A stretch of DNA of 64,000 nucleotides from AWTP1-13 sp963770295 (lineage in GTDB: Bacteria > Pseudomonadota > Alphaproteobacteria > Rhizobiales > Hyphomicrobiaceae), in the NCBI GenBank assembly GCA_963770295.1, contig CAVYPA010000016.1, forward strand, positions 62,001-126,000, read 5' to 3'. Within the stretch, counting starts at the first letter, position 1. The number at the start of each line of letters is the position of its first letter. Of this stretch, positions 9,157 through 17,526 are shown one piece after another. The notes below the pieces were generated by a model. The model made no database searches. It saw nothing but the letters and a program-made list of their open reading frames with translations, and had not been told where the DNA came from. The position numbers and the translations under genes were made by a program.

Positions 9157-9402
9157 CTAAAGTCGGCTCGACCTGACCATCACTTGCAGTGCACCCCGCT
9201 TCAGGGCTTCCACGTCGCGGCTATCTTCGCTCGCCACCGAGAGCACGGCATTGGCAAGCTTTAAGCGTGCCGCCTCAATCGCGACAGGGTTTGTGCGGAA
9301 CGTGTCGGAGATATCAGCCCAGGCCGCGTCGAAGGCGGCCCCAATGGCCTTCAAGGCGTCGGGTCCAAATGAAGCGCCGTCTATAAGTTGGCGAGCACGC
9401 AT
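9157..9402 (-). CDS. Hypothetical protein, closest paralogue of the 6437 C-terminal domain
   Basis: The 81-residue product reads RQLIDGASFGPDALKAIGAA and then LANAVLSVASEDSRDVEALK, nearly the same as the second half of the protein at 6437. It has lost that protein's first 55 residues. GGGGAGGG six bases ahead of the ATG at 9402 decides the start. It lies on the opposite strand to the other three copies, so it arose by transposition or inversion rather than tandem duplication. No function is known. Confidence 0.7.
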   Translation of the reverse strand: MRARQLIDGASFGPDALKAIGAAFDAAWADISDTFRTNPVAIEAARLKLANAVLSVASEDSRDVEALKRGALQVMVRSSRL

Positions 9403-9741
9403 AATCAGCCCTCCCCAGGCCAATACCCCGCTCGCGCTTGAGAGTGTAGGCGCTTAAGGAGACAAGTCAGTAATCTACCGTACCGTAGAGTATCCTGCGG
9501 CACGCGCTCCGGCATCGGCATCAGCCTCGGACCAACGGAGGACTCGCCTCGACGCCACCGTGTGGTTAGTCGGGCAGGCCCGATCCATGGTTAGCTGGCC
9601 GATGCGCACGAAACCCATGACGGGCGCGCTGCAGCATGCGCCTGAGTACGCGGGGGAATTAGGGGCGCGGCCGGGCTGCTGTAGGCGGCCCGTGGCGCCG
9701 CGAAGCTCAATTCACTCCATTGTCTGGGAGTCAGTCTAAAG
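9403..9741 (+). other. No gene recognised
   Basis: About 340 bases without a convincing open frame. It probably holds the promoters of the genes on either side (9402 leftward, 9742 rightward). Confidence 0.4.
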
Positions 9742-9948
9742 ATGCTCGTGCTGCACCTTGGAGCGATCATCCGATGGTGGATGGGCTTTGCGCTGGGGGC
9801 GCTATTTGCGCGCCTCTGGATCCAGTTCGGGCTTCGCCTCGATGTGGGCGCAAAGCGCTTTCTGGATGCCGCCCGCTGGGCTGAGCTGGCCTTTCTAGTT
9901 GCCGCGATTGTGGCGGCCGCGGTGGTCCTATTCCAATTGCTGGAGTGA
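9742..9948 (+). CDS. Small inner-membrane protein, two transmembrane segments
   Basis: The 68 residues form a hydrophobic helix (MGFALGALFARLWIQFGL), a short charged turn (DVGAKRFLDAARW) and a second helix (ELAFLVAAIVAAAVVLFQLL). This is a helical hairpin in the inner membrane. It is followed after seven bases by another small gene, and the two may be one transcript. I do not recognise a family. The hydrophobic pattern and tidy boundaries argue for a real gene. Confidence 0.5.
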   Translation: MLVLHLGAIIRWWMGFALGALFARLWIQFGLRLDVGAKRFLDAARWAELAFLVAAIVAAAVVLFQLLE

Positions 9949-9955
9949 CCCGCCC

Positions 9956-10168
9956 ATGAAATGGCTGCTTCTGTTGCGAACATTCTCGAGCTCCGACCAC
10001 CCTATTGTGTACCTGGGGTACGAAACCGACGCCCATTGCGAGGCTGCGGGCGAGGAGATCAAGGCCCTAAGTACTTTCCGAGCCTGGCCCACGGCAAATA
10101 TGGGCGCTTTGTATAGCCGTGACCTTCCGGATCGCTACCGGTCGGTCCCTGGGGAGGCGCTAGCCTGA
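9956..10168 (+). CDS. Small hypothetical protein
   Basis: The 70-residue product starts MKWLLLLRTFSSSDHPIVYL, a short hydrophobic start too weak for certain export, then an acidic helix AHCEAAGEEIKALSTFRAWP. It starts seven bases after the small membrane protein at 9742, so they probably form one operon. No known family. Confidence 0.45.
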   Translation: MKWLLLLRTFSSSDHPIVYLGYETDAHCEAAGEEIKALSTFRAWPTANMGALYSRDLPDRYRSVPGEALA

Positions 10169-10469
10169 CCCCGTCACGGCGGCCAACCCATGATAGCGGC
10201 ATCAGGCCGCCCTCGGTCTGGTGCCGCGTCCGCTTCCTCCCTTGGCTCTCAGCTCGGCGTGTCCACCAGGTCGAGCCGCTCCCTAGCCTCGTGCGCGCAC
10301 AAACACATTGCCGACAGCAAGCCTGCGTGAGTGATCGGGGGCGGCCTTCTGGTCGCCCTGTTCAGCTTCGAGCCCACCGCCCCGGGCCTGCCAAACTTCT
10401 CTGAGCTCTCTGGGCTGCCCTCTCAGCTTGGGCAGCTTGTCTCGCCTGCCACGCTCGCCACCATCTTCC
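10169..10469 (+). other. No gene recognised
   Basis: Roughly 300 bases with only short frames. Around 10430-10540 a plus-strand frame reads FLNERGRPYYAQSIQRMVDR, which resembles part of a tyrosine recombinase, but it is too short to call. Confidence 0.35.
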
Positions 10470-10748
10470 TCAATGAGCGGGGCCGCCCGTACTATGCCCA
10501 ATCGATCCAGCGTATGGTCGACAGGCAGCGGCCCCGCAGAGCTGCGAACTCTCGCGGTCGCTCAGCGCGTGATCCAGGATGGCGGCCGACGGCACCTCGT
10601 CTTCTACAGCAGCGAGCGCATCGGCAAGTGACCGCACCGTCAATACCCGTGCACCTGCATTGGTGAAGGCATCGGCAATGCCGAGTGCGATCAAAGGCTC
10701 ATCCTCGCAAATGAGGATTGAGCAACCAGCCAAGCTGGCGCTACCCAT
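10470..10748 (-). pseudogene. Response-regulator receiver domain, truncated
   Basis: MGSASLAGCSILICEDEPLI starts a receiver domain with the acidic pair (CEDEP) and the phospho-acceptor strand AAILDHALSD. After ESSQLC the similarity ends, about two thirds of the way through, so the conserved Thr/Ser and Lys of beta strands 4 and 5 are absent. The remaining residues to the stop make no sense for the fold. It is a stand-alone receiver that has lost its end by a rearrangement near 10552. The HisKA_2 kinase at 590 or the hybrid kinase at 14430 could have been its partner; that is a guess. Confidence 0.6.
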
Positions 10749-11391
10749 GTTGATGTCTCGTCGCGCGGCAAAGCGCGAAACTGCCAGAGGCAGGGCGGCC
10801 TCTTGTAATGGACCGCGCAGTGTCCCGAGCCGTCGATCAATCCTCAACGCGCAACAAGCGTGATGATCGACTGCTAAAGGCCCTGGTCGCTCAGCTAAGA
10901 CGGTCGCGCGGTACTGCCGCCTCAACTGCCAAGCTGACACTCGCCTGGCCATCCTGGTCTGGATCGCATTCTCCGCTGACAACGACGACGGCGTTGGCGA
11001 GCTACCCATGCGGAAGATGCAAAAGACCAATCGTTGGCGGCGGCGCCGATCTGAGCCTGAGCGAGGCTACGTTACATCAACGCTAGAAAACATGGGACAA
11101 AGGCAAGCAAACGCAAGTTTCGTGAGCCCTCTCCTGCGCGCCGGTCTTACGCTCCGCGGTCGTTATAGTGGCGGCGCGGGAGATGTCGGCCGGCAGCCAA
11201 GCCTTTGACTATGTTCACCTGCAGCTGTGCCGAGCCCCCGGTTAGCTCTCAACCAACAAGGCAATGGCCATGAGCAGCGGGGCTACAGGCAATACCCCCG
11301 GCAACGAGGTGAGTAACTGGACGCTGGCTGAAATGAGCGCCGGCTCAATGTCGCTGGCTGAGCTGCTTCAGGAACCACTAATTCTTACAAG
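10749..11391 (+). other. No gene recognised
   Basis: About 640 bases with short frames of low-complexity Arg/Ser/Ala composition on both strands and no recognisable gene. It ends at the IS110-type relic. Confidence 0.4.
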
Positions 11392-11580
11392 ATCAGACCT
11401 GCGCACGCACCGCAGGCGGGCTACGATGCCTTTTGGCTCGCACGTTTCCTCAAGGCGCGCGGTATCGAATGCCTCGTGGTTGACTCGGGGAGTATGCAGG
11501 TCAATCGGCGCAGCCGTCGGGCGAAGACCGACCGGATCGACCTCGCGAAACTGCTGCGCGCGCTGATCGCCTGGTGTGGT
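11392..11580 (+). pseudogene. IS110-family transposase fragment
   Basis: A frame reads AGYDAFWLARFLKARGIECL, then VNRRSRRAKTDRIDLAKLLR, which matches the DEDD N-terminal domain of IS110/IS116/IS902 transposases. The D of KTDR is one of the expected acidic catalytic residues. Both ends are missing: an in-frame stop lies at 11359, and similarity ends near ALIAW. A relic of a lost insertion sequence. Confidence 0.65.
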
Positions 11581-11718
11581 TCTTGGCGCACTCTTGCTTT
11601 CCTAGCAACTCCACCAAGCGAGCAAGATCTGGTGGCAGAGAGCCCGGTAAGTCGAGAAGTTCCCTGAACTTTTTACCTAATACCTTGGGCGTCGCAGCTT
11701 GGTCGAGCATTTGTCCGC

Positions 11719-12200
11719 CTACCTTTGATCAGCCAACGCGGAGCGCTTCAGTGCGTTCCTCACAACGAATGCGCCCACCAAATCGACCGTGCTGCGGTCG
11801 AACAAGGTCTTGAAGCACGTGGGCGGCAGGATGATGCGGCTTTGTTCGAATAACGGCAGCAGCCGGCGTATTCTGTCCGCCTTACCCATCGTGCCGCCGA
11901 TGGGACGGATGCTGAACCGATAGTAGCGCTGCTCATGTAGGTGCTTATGAACTGGATGTCAGCCTGGAGCCCGTATTCCTCGTATGCGACCAGCTGCGGC
12001 CGCCACTTGCCGACCAGCTCGAACAAGCGCTCGGCGCGTTCTGCGAGATTGAGCTTGTCCCGGATCAACGTAATTTTCGTCCAGTCGGACTTTTTCTTTT
12101 TGCTGTTGGCTGGATCGCAGAGCAGTTAGACGTTCAGCCCGGTCCGCGAGGGCTGCCCGTTGGCGAAGCTGAGCCACTCGCGCCGAAAGCCCTGCGCCTC
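11719..12200 (-). pseudogene. Phage terminase large subunit, nuclease-domain relic
   Basis: Joining frames on the minus strand gives REWLSFANGQPSRTGLNV, an in-frame stop, LLCDPANSKKKKSDWTKI, an apparent deletion, then IRDKLNLAERAERLFELVGK and VAYEEYGLQADIQFI. A shifted frame continues QRYYRFSIRPIGGTMGKADR and RRLLPLFEQSRIILPP to a stop at 11719. This is the C-terminal RNase H-like nuclease domain of phage terminase large subunits; DP in LLCDPAN holds the first metal-binding Asp. The N-terminal ATPase is gone. At least one nonsense mutation and one frameshift mean that it is dead. It could belong with the terminase small subunit at 28324. Confidence 0.7.
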
Positions 12201-12281
12201 GTCGCCTTACGGCTTGAGTTGGTATTTACGAGGCATCAATGGGTTGTCGCATAGCTAACGCGTTTTCTTTAGGCTGTTGGT

Positions 12282-12410
12282 GTGTGGAGGATTGGAGATG
12301 CCTTGGCATGGATTCTGGATTGGGTCGACTGGACTGGCATCGGCGTAATGCTGCTGGTGATCGTTCTTTGGGCCCTGTTTTGGATGTGGTGGTATCGAGA
12401 CCACGATTGA
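12282..12410 (+). CDS. Possible small membrane peptide
   Basis: A GTG-started frame of 42 residues reads WILDWVDWTGIGVMLLVIVL and ends WALFWMWWYRDHD, a single strongly hydrophobic, Trp-rich helix with a charged end. No family is known and no ribosome binding site is obvious, so it could be chance. Confidence 0.25.
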   Translation: MWRIGDALAWILDWVDWTGIGVMLLVIVLWALFWMWWYRDHD

Positions 12411-12607
12411 TTGTGGCCTCGAGGCCGAATTCAGTGTTGGCATTGCATTCTGGTTGCGTAAGCCGCACGCAAAGCCATCGTGAACCGCACGTACCTTCGG
12501 ATAGTGACCACGTCTCTTGAGCCGCCGCGGATAACGCGGAGTATCGCTCGATAGCGAGCTCGTGAGGCATCCGTAACAGAGCGACATCGTTTGTGATCTC
12601 GCTCACT

Positions 12608-12632
12608 GGAACGCGCTATCGTCCTTCTCGTT
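12608..12632 (+). promoter_or_regulatory. EcfG-type promoter, GGAAC-N16-CGTT
   Basis: GGAAC at 12608-12612, 16 bases, CGTT at 12629-12632. It ends 40 bases before the ATG at 12673. Confidence 0.65.
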
Positions 12633-12672
12633 TTCGCAATAGTGCGCGTAGCGAGAGAGAGCCATAAGCCAT

Positions 12673-12942
12673 ATGATGTCAAAGCTGCGCTGCCCGCACA
12701 CGGGGCTCGTGAACTTCTTCACCGATGTCGATCCCTTCTTGTCTGTCGGCTCGATCATCGCGATCGCCCCTTCTCGTTACGTCTGGCGCTGTCATCTTGT
12801 CGATCATCGCCGCGGTGTGACCGCTGATCCTGTGAGCGCCGAAGCCCATCTGAGAAGGGCCCTGGATATGCCAGGTGTCTCTGTGAGCCGCACGTATGCT
12901 CGGCGGGAATTCGTTCGCTCGGAACACTACAGGCCCTACTGA
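12673..12942 (+). CDS. Hypothetical protein, probable general-stress gene
   Basis: The 89-residue protein opens MMSKLRCPHTGLVNFFTDVD, continues FLSVGSIIAIAPSRYVWRCH and has VTADPVSAEAHLRRAL. This is a compact beta-then-helix protein of a kind I associate with Bradyrhizobium-like genomes, without a known role. A Cys near each end of the sheet might bind a metal. The last 20 residues look less constrained, and a frameshift near the end is possible. A perfect EcfG-type promoter lies 40 bases upstream. It is convergent with the NepR-like gene at 12962. Confidence 0.6.
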   Translation: MMSKLRCPHTGLVNFFTDVDPFLSVGSIIAIAPSRYVWRCHLVDHRRGVTADPVSAEAHLRRALDMPGVSVSRTYARREFVRSEHYRPY

Positions 12943-12961
12943 AAATTCGTTGGCTCGTAGG

Positions 12962-13192
12962 TCAAGCGCTTTCAAAACAGCAGATTAAATCTGACGACGG
13001 GCGCGAAACGCGCCGCTCTGCTTCCGGTTGACCGCGCTCCGCGCGCCTTTGCTCTTGCTTGTCCAGGTAATGAATCAAAGCAACCCAACACGTTGGCACG
13101 GGTTCGTGTGTAATGTCATCATCCTGCGCGCGCAGCACTTTGCCGATGCGCTGCAATATCGATTCGTGCCCTTGCAACATCGGCCTCTCCAT
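12962..13192 (-). CDS. NepR-like anti-sigma factor
   Basis: The core SILQRIGKVLRAQDDDITHE followed by PVPTCWVALIHYLDKQE fits the NepR pattern of two helices: a lg..LRa.yd....EP.P..f..LL motif followed by a polar tail. NepR proteins bind the sigma factor EcfG and are displaced by the response regulator PhyR under stress. Here the usual PhyR and ecfG neighbours are missing, so this is an orphan paralogue. It has a longer basic tail (about 30 residues) than usual. The start could be 13192 or the next ATG at 13180. The presence of EcfG-type promoters nearby fits the call, but the assignment rests on a short motif. Confidence 0.55.
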   Translation of the reverse strand: MERPMLQGHESILQRIGKVLRAQDDDITHEPVPTCWVALIHYLDKQEQRRAERGQPEAERRVSRPSSDLICCFESA

Positions 13193-13386
13193 AGCGAGCC
13201 CGATTTGTACTGTGTTGGTAACGTCGGCTGATCAAGACCGGAATTCTTGGTCGGGCACGGCCGATATACCGGCCGATAGCATAGCTGGAGAGCTTTCAAG
13301 ATTTCTGTGGACGCTCATGCGCCCACGTAGACCGCCTCGCGCGTAGTCGCCACTCTTCGACTAGCGCTCGAATTGGGGGTTCTGTC

Positions 13387-13626
13387 ATGCACCACACACC
13401 TTTCGGTCGCAGCGTCACCTACGATCCGGACACGCTGAAAAAACTCGGAGAGACCTTCGACAGGGCTTGGGCGGCAATCGCCGGCAAGTTCACAGGCAGC
13501 TCCCACGATGCAGCGCGATTACGGCTGGCGACAATCATGTTGGAGTTTGCCGCGGACGGTGAGTGCAATTTGCTCGAGCTAAGATGCCGAGCCATCGGCG
13601 CGATGCAGTTGCCTCGCGCTGCCTAG
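13387..13626 (+). CDS. Hypothetical protein, fourth copy of the helical domain family
   Basis: The 79-residue product reads VTYDPDTLKKLGETFDRAWA, then AIAGKF and ARLRLATIMLEFAADGE, the same succession of helices as at 6437, 8307 and 9157. It is the most diverged copy, starting with MHHTPFGRS instead of a GASFGP loop. It lies alone, and no EcfG-type site precedes it. Function unknown. Confidence 0.6.
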   Translation: MHHTPFGRSVTYDPDTLKKLGETFDRAWAAIAGKFTGSSHDAARLRLATIMLEFAADGECNLLELRCRAIGAMQLPRAA

Positions 13627-14213
13627 TGTGTCTTCCACCAACCGATCGACATTGTGCGTGACCTAGACAAGCGGCAGTGGGTCACTATGATCTTTGGTGC
13701 GTTGTGTCGCTCACAGGCCTTCAGAAATCGACCGCTCGGTTAGCTTCAGTATCTTTACTTGATAGGCAAATCAGACGAGCGTTTTGTGAGGACAAGTTTG
13801 CGGGGGCGAGCCCCCGGAAGGCTCGACGTTACGCTGTGTTCCTCCGTTGCCGCGGCACCTCAAGGAACGTCTGCGATGAGAAGACTAATTCTGAATCTGG
13901 TCGCGGGTCTTGGCCTTGCTGCGCTCGCTGATGCTGTTCACCATCTCTCACGACGCGCCTCATATCGAGGGAGCCGCAAACCTCTCGCTGGCCCACGCAC
14001 AGGATCGTGGCTACCAGGCTGATATCTCACACCTTCAACCCTCTACATCCCGTTTGTGCTGTACAGCGGTCGCGAGCCTGAGCCCACAGCGCTCCAGGGC
14101 GGCGTCTATGTTCCGAAACCTACCCGTTCCGACGATCTGATCTGTACTGTCGCTCGACTGCTGCATTAGATTGACGCAGCGCAAACGAATGAACGTCGCA
14201 CAGTGTGTTCGCG
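13627..14213 (+). other. No gene recognised
   Basis: A frame at 13875 starts MRRLILNLVAGLGLAALAD, like a signal peptide, and in the next frame continues TISHDAPHIEGAANLSLAHA. This might be a frameshifted small exported protein, but nothing more can be supported. Confidence 0.35.
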
Positions 14214-14414
14214 ATGATAAGCATCGCGGACACCCTCGCCGATCTGTCCGGGCGCATTGCGGAGACCGAGCGCCGGATTGCGGAGCTGACTGGCCGCAAG
14301 GGGCCTGAAGCCACGCTGCTGATCGCGAGCGCAACGGAGACGCTGCATGTGCTACGCTCCCATAAGGCAAAGATTGAGCTTTTGGCCCCAAAGGCTGAAC
14401 GACCGACCGATTGA
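14214..14414 (+). CDS. Small coiled-coil protein
   Basis: The 66 residues are helical throughout: MISIADTLADLSGRIAETER, then a second helix TLLIASATETLHVLRSHKAK. The heptad spacing of Leu and Ile around RIAETERRIAEL predicts a coiled coil or helical hairpin. It is soluble, with no known family. It is convergent with the hybrid kinase gene, ending 15 bases before that gene's stop. Confidence 0.5.
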   Translation: MISIADTLADLSGRIAETERRIAELTGRKGPEATLLIASATETLHVLRSHKAKIELLAPKAERPTD

Positions 14415-14429
14415 GAGATCGGATCGGTT

Positions 14430-16034
14430 TTATCGTCCGAGTGCCTCGCGCACTTTGCGGGCAAGGTCCTCCAGAGTGAATGGCTTCGCGATGAAATGGG
14501 TGTTGGGGTCGATCCTCCCGCTGTGAATGATCGCATTCTTGGTAAAACCAGTCGTGAACAACACCTTCAAGCCGGGTCGCCGCCGGACAGCTTCATCAGC
14601 CAGTTTGCGGCCGTCCATGTTCGGCATGACGACATCCGTGAACAGCAGGGTGACGTTCTGGTCAGCGTCCAGGATTTTCAGCGCCGCCTCTGCACTGTCG
14701 GCTTGCAGCACCGTGTAGCCGAGTTCGCGCAGTCCTTCTGCCGTCAGCTCGCGGACACGGGCCTCGTCTTCGACCAGCAACACTGTATCGCGAGCGGTTC
14801 CTAGTGAGGTTGTTTCAGTGCGTCGCTCCTCGTGATGAGGCAGCGCGCCGGCATACCGCGGAAGGTACAGCTTCACCGTAGTTCCATGGCCGCCTTCCGA
14901 GTAGATGCGGGCATGTCCGCCGGATTGCTTTGTGAACCCATAGACCTGCGCGAGCCCGAGCCCCGTACCGCGTCCTGCACCTTTGGTGGTGAAAAACGGC
15001 TCAAAAGCTTTGCCGATCTGTTCGGGCGTCATGCCGACACCGGTATCGGTGACGGCAATCAGCACGTACTGTCCGGGCGGCACGTCGATATGGTTGGCCG
15101 CGTAGCGGTCATCGAGATGCGCGTTGGATGTCTCGATGGTGAGCTTGCCACCGTCGGGCATGGCGTCGCGAGCATTCGTTGCAAGGTTGATCAGCGCACT
15201 CTCGAGTTGGCTCTGGTCAGCATGGATGTTCCAAAGCCCGCCTGCCAGGACCGTTTCAAGTTGAATGTGGGTGCCAAGCGTGCGCCGCAAGATCTCTGAC
15301 ATGTTACCCACCAGGGCATTTGCGTCGAGCGGTTTCGGAGACAATGGTTGTTGCCGGGCAAACGCAAGAAGGCGACGGACCAGTTCGCCCGCACGCTGCG
15401 CGCCATCGAACCCGTCGGCAATGAATTGGCGCGCTTTGTCGATTTCGCCGCGTTCAATGGCACGGTCGCAGAGCTGGAATGCGCTCATGATAATGGCCAG
15501 CATGTTGTTGATATCATGTGCCATGCCGCCGGTAAGTTGTCCCAGCGATTCCATCTTCTGCGATTGAACGAGTTGTTCCTGGGTACGCCGCAGGTTCTCC
15601 TGTGCTTCGACACGTTCCGTGATATCGCGGGTTATCTTCGCAAAGCCGACCAGCTCGCCTTGACGATTGTGCAGTGAATTGACGACAGCGTGGGCATGGA
15701 AGCGGCTGCCGTTCTTGCGAACGCGCACACCCTCGCCTTCATATCGACCTGAAGCGCCGGCCTCATTCAGGATGCGCGAGGGGAGTCCAGCCCTGCGATC
15801 GTCTTCTGTGAAGAAGCGGCTGAAGTGTTGTCCGAGGATCTCCTCAGCGCTGTAGCCTTTAATTCGCTCGGCCCCATGATTCCAACTGACCACTACGCCA
15901 GTAGGGTCGAGCATATAGATGGCGTAGTCAGTGACGCCATCTATCAGCAGCTGCAGTTGTCGCTCGGTTTCGAGAACATTGCTGCGGACAGGCCAGGAGA
16001 ATTCGCGGCCGAACATCCTGATCCTGAGCGGCAT
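14430..16034 (-). CDS. Hybrid sensor histidine kinase: PAS–HisKA–HATPase–receiver
   Basis: Domains in order over 534 residues are a PAS sensor (about 20-145, with LLIDGVTDYAIYMLDPTGVV), a dimerisation helix with GQLTGGMAHDINNMLAIIMS (His at 173), and a HATPase with NLATNARDAMPDGG, DTGVGM and GRGTGLGLAQ. A receiver domain ends the protein, with VLLVEDEARVRELTAEGL and phospho-acceptor LLFTDVVMPNMDG. There are no membrane segments, so it senses in the cytoplasm. The start at 16034 is chosen because sequence upstream loses coding character; TTGGGG precedes it. Such kinases often respond to light, redox or general stress. No cognate regulator adjoins it; two broken receivers (10470, 22304) are nearby. 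Confidence 0.85.
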   Translation of the reverse strand: MPLRIRMFGREFSWPVRSNVLETERQLQLLIDGVTDYAIYMLDPTGVVVSWNHGAERIKGYSAEEILGQHFSRFFTEDDRRAGLPSRILNEAGASGRYEGEGVRVRKNGSRFHAHAVVNSLHNRQGELVGFAKITRDITERVEAQENLRRTQEQLVQSQKMESLGQLTGGMAHDINNMLAIIMSAFQLCDRAIERGEIDKARQFIADGFDGAQRAGELVRRLLAFARQQPLSPKPLDANALVGNMSEILRRTLGTHIQLETVLAGGLWNIHADQSQLESALINLATNARDAMPDGGKLTIETSNAHLDDRYAANHIDVPPGQYVLIAVTDTGVGMTPEQIGKAFEPFFTTKGAGRGTGLGLAQVYGFTKQSGGHARIYSEGGHGTTVKLYLPRYAGALPHHEERRTETTSLGTARDTVLLVEDEARVRELTAEGLRELGYTVLQADSAEAALKILDADQNVTLLFTDVVMPNMDGRKLADEAVRRRPGLKVLFTTGFTKNAIIHSGRIDPNTHFIAKPFTLEDLARKVREALGR

Positions 16035-16370
16035 CCCCAACCACCACGTCTGCTTGCATGAGTAAGCAGTAATATCCGCGAGAGGTGATGTCCACGGGAC
16101 CCTTGGTTTAGCAACCATCCGTTGTGGCAGCGCACTTTTTGTCGGCAAAGACGCGATATGCTCCAGGAGAAGGTTAGCTCGGGGATAAGCAGCAATGCGA
16201 AGGCCTTGCGCATGCCGGGCAGCTCCCGCGCCGCTCTTGGAGTAGAGGCGGACCTCGCTGGCCATCCTTGATGATCTGAAATTTCTCCCACGCATCCACT
16301 TTGCGTGCACTGTTCTTGCGAAAATCGTGACCTACGAGGGCTGGCCAGCCTTCTGAAAGTTCTCTTGGCG

Positions 16371-16391
16371 CTTCAGGCTTCAGGCTTCAGG
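16371..16391. repeat. Three tandem 7-bp repeats
   Basis: CTTCAGG is repeated three times without change. A short slippage repeat in non-coding DNA. Confidence 0.6.
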
Positions 16392-16430
16392 CTGCCAGCC
16401 GATCGCAGCTCTGTGGCTCAAATGATACGA

Positions 16431-16455
16431 AGGGGCGGTTTTGCAAACTGCCCCT
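16431..16455. repeat. 11-bp inverted repeat
   Basis: AGGGGCGGTTT pairs with AAACTGCCCCT (one G-T pair) across a three-base loop. There is no T run. It lies 95 bases ahead of the small gene at 16550, whose downstream terminator has a similar GGGCGG stem. Confidence 0.5.
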
Positions 16456-16549
16456 CTATTCTCGAATCATTTTTGGATGGCTCGTTTGTCCTTCCGAAAG
16501 CGGAGCGACCCGCCCCAACGTGATTGGGGAATGATCTTTGAGGTCCGTC

Positions 16550-16729
16550 ATGGAGAAAACGTTCGTCTGCACGCTAAAAACACCGTGCTGTGATTTGTGC
16601 GGCAAGAAAACCGAGAAGCCCGTCTACTTTAGGTTCGAAGACAGTTGGCACCTTTGGTTCTTCTGCACCAAGGAACACCAGTACGCGTTCGGAAAACGCG
16701 GTCCTGATGGCTACGTCACTCTCCAATAA
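16550..16729 (+). CDS. Small zinc-finger-like protein
   Basis: The 59-residue protein has CCDLCGKKTEKPVYFRFEDS, then WHLWFFCTKEHQYAFGKRGP. CxxC, then a C with a following H after about 25 residues, is a treble-clef or TRASH-like spacing for one zinc ion. It probably binds nucleic acid or protein. The next in-frame ATG upstream (16538) is four codons away and equally possible. The gene is followed after three bases by a hairpin terminator and is likely monocistronic. No family name. Confidence 0.55.
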   Translation: MEKTFVCTLKTPCCDLCGKKTEKPVYFRFEDSWHLWFFCTKEHQYAFGKRGPDGYVTLQ

Positions 16730-16732
16730 TTA

Positions 16733-16752
16733 GGGGCGGGAAACCGCCCTTC
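16733..16752 (+). terminator. Hairpin terminator
   Basis: GGGCGG, a GAAA tetraloop and CCGCCC form a stable stem followed by TTCCTCC, three bases after the stop of the 16550 gene. The stem is strong, the T run weak. Confidence 0.6.
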
Positions 16753-16852
16753 CTCCCTAGCGCCGCGAGACGAGCCTGCGACTTCTGATATCTTGATGCC
16801 CCGCCGACGGCGATTGCCGAGCCTCAGTCTCTTCCCCCACTTAATAGCGGCG

Positions 16853-17106
16853 TCAATCCTCTGGCGGCATCATTGTCAACTTGAACTTTAAAGCTCCGCC
16901 GCATTCCTTGCAGACGAAACCCGGCAGAATATCCGGCATCACGTAGTCGGCGCCCATGCCCGAAATCAGGTTGTCGACGTTGAACAGGTAGAAGTGCCCG
17001 CAGCCTAGTAGCCCTCAAGCGCTAGGTTGCGTTCCTTGATTGCTCCGAGCGTCCAAGCTGTCCGTCGATCTTCTCTATCGCCTTCGCTTGAACTCACGTC
17101 ACCTCT
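16853..17106 (-). pseudogene. Small zinc-ribbon hypothetical protein, frameshifted
   Basis: Read across frames the minus strand gives KAIEKIDGQL, then TLGAIKERNLALEGY, an in-frame stop, GCGHFYLFNVDNLISGMGAD and FVCKECGGALKFKLTMMPPE. The joined product, about 80 residues with a C(x)C and a CxxC pair, is a coherent small zinc-binding protein of a kind seen in Hyphomicrobiales. At least two frame breaks and the stop at about 17010 mean it is not expressed whole, unless they are sequence errors. Function unknown. Confidence 0.5.
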
Positions 17107-17200
17107 CTGCATAACCGCGACGTCGTGGTCGACTTAGCCGCAACAACAACAGCGCTCCCGGGATAATCCTCACCGCCGGCACCTTGGCAAGCCCCCCAAC

Positions 17201-17467
17201 TCATGCCGAACGCTCGCGCAACAGGCTCCAGATCCAGCTGATCAGCGTCATGACAAGGAAGGGATACGCATAGAACGGCAAGGGTGCAGAAGTCGGCAGC
17301 AGTGGCTCGCCCCAAAAAATTCTTCCGGCGACAATAGCAAAGAGGACCGCGCTCGCCACACCCGCTGGCCCAAATTCCACGCCCACAAATGTTGCGGCGC
17401 ATACGCGCGCAAGACGGGCAAACCTGTCGCTGCTCGACCTCCTGGGTACCATCGTGCACCTTCGCAA
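17201..17467 (-). CDS. Possible small membrane protein
   Basis: The last 65 residues form two hydrophobic helices (GVASAVLFAIVAGRIFW and FYAYPFLVMTLISWIWSLL) with a short Pro-rich loop. Upstream, the frame one base away reads AAKRSRTPPEFIAKVHDGTQ, which may be the true N-terminus, so a frameshift near 17430 is possible. No family known. Confidence 0.4.
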   Translation of the reverse strand: MRRCTMVPRRSSSDRFARLARVCAATFVGVEFGPAGVASAVLFAIVAGRIFWGEPLLPTSAPLPFYAYPFLVMTLISWIWSLLRERSA

Positions 17468-17526
17468 TGAACTCGGGCGGGGTCCGTGAGCGCTTGGCTG
17501 CGCCGGTCATGACATCCGCGCCGAAG

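Noticed and set aside
10430..10540. Tyrosine recombinase fragment (FLNERGRPYYAQSIQRMVDR)
   Set aside because: Suggestive but too short and without catalytic residues.
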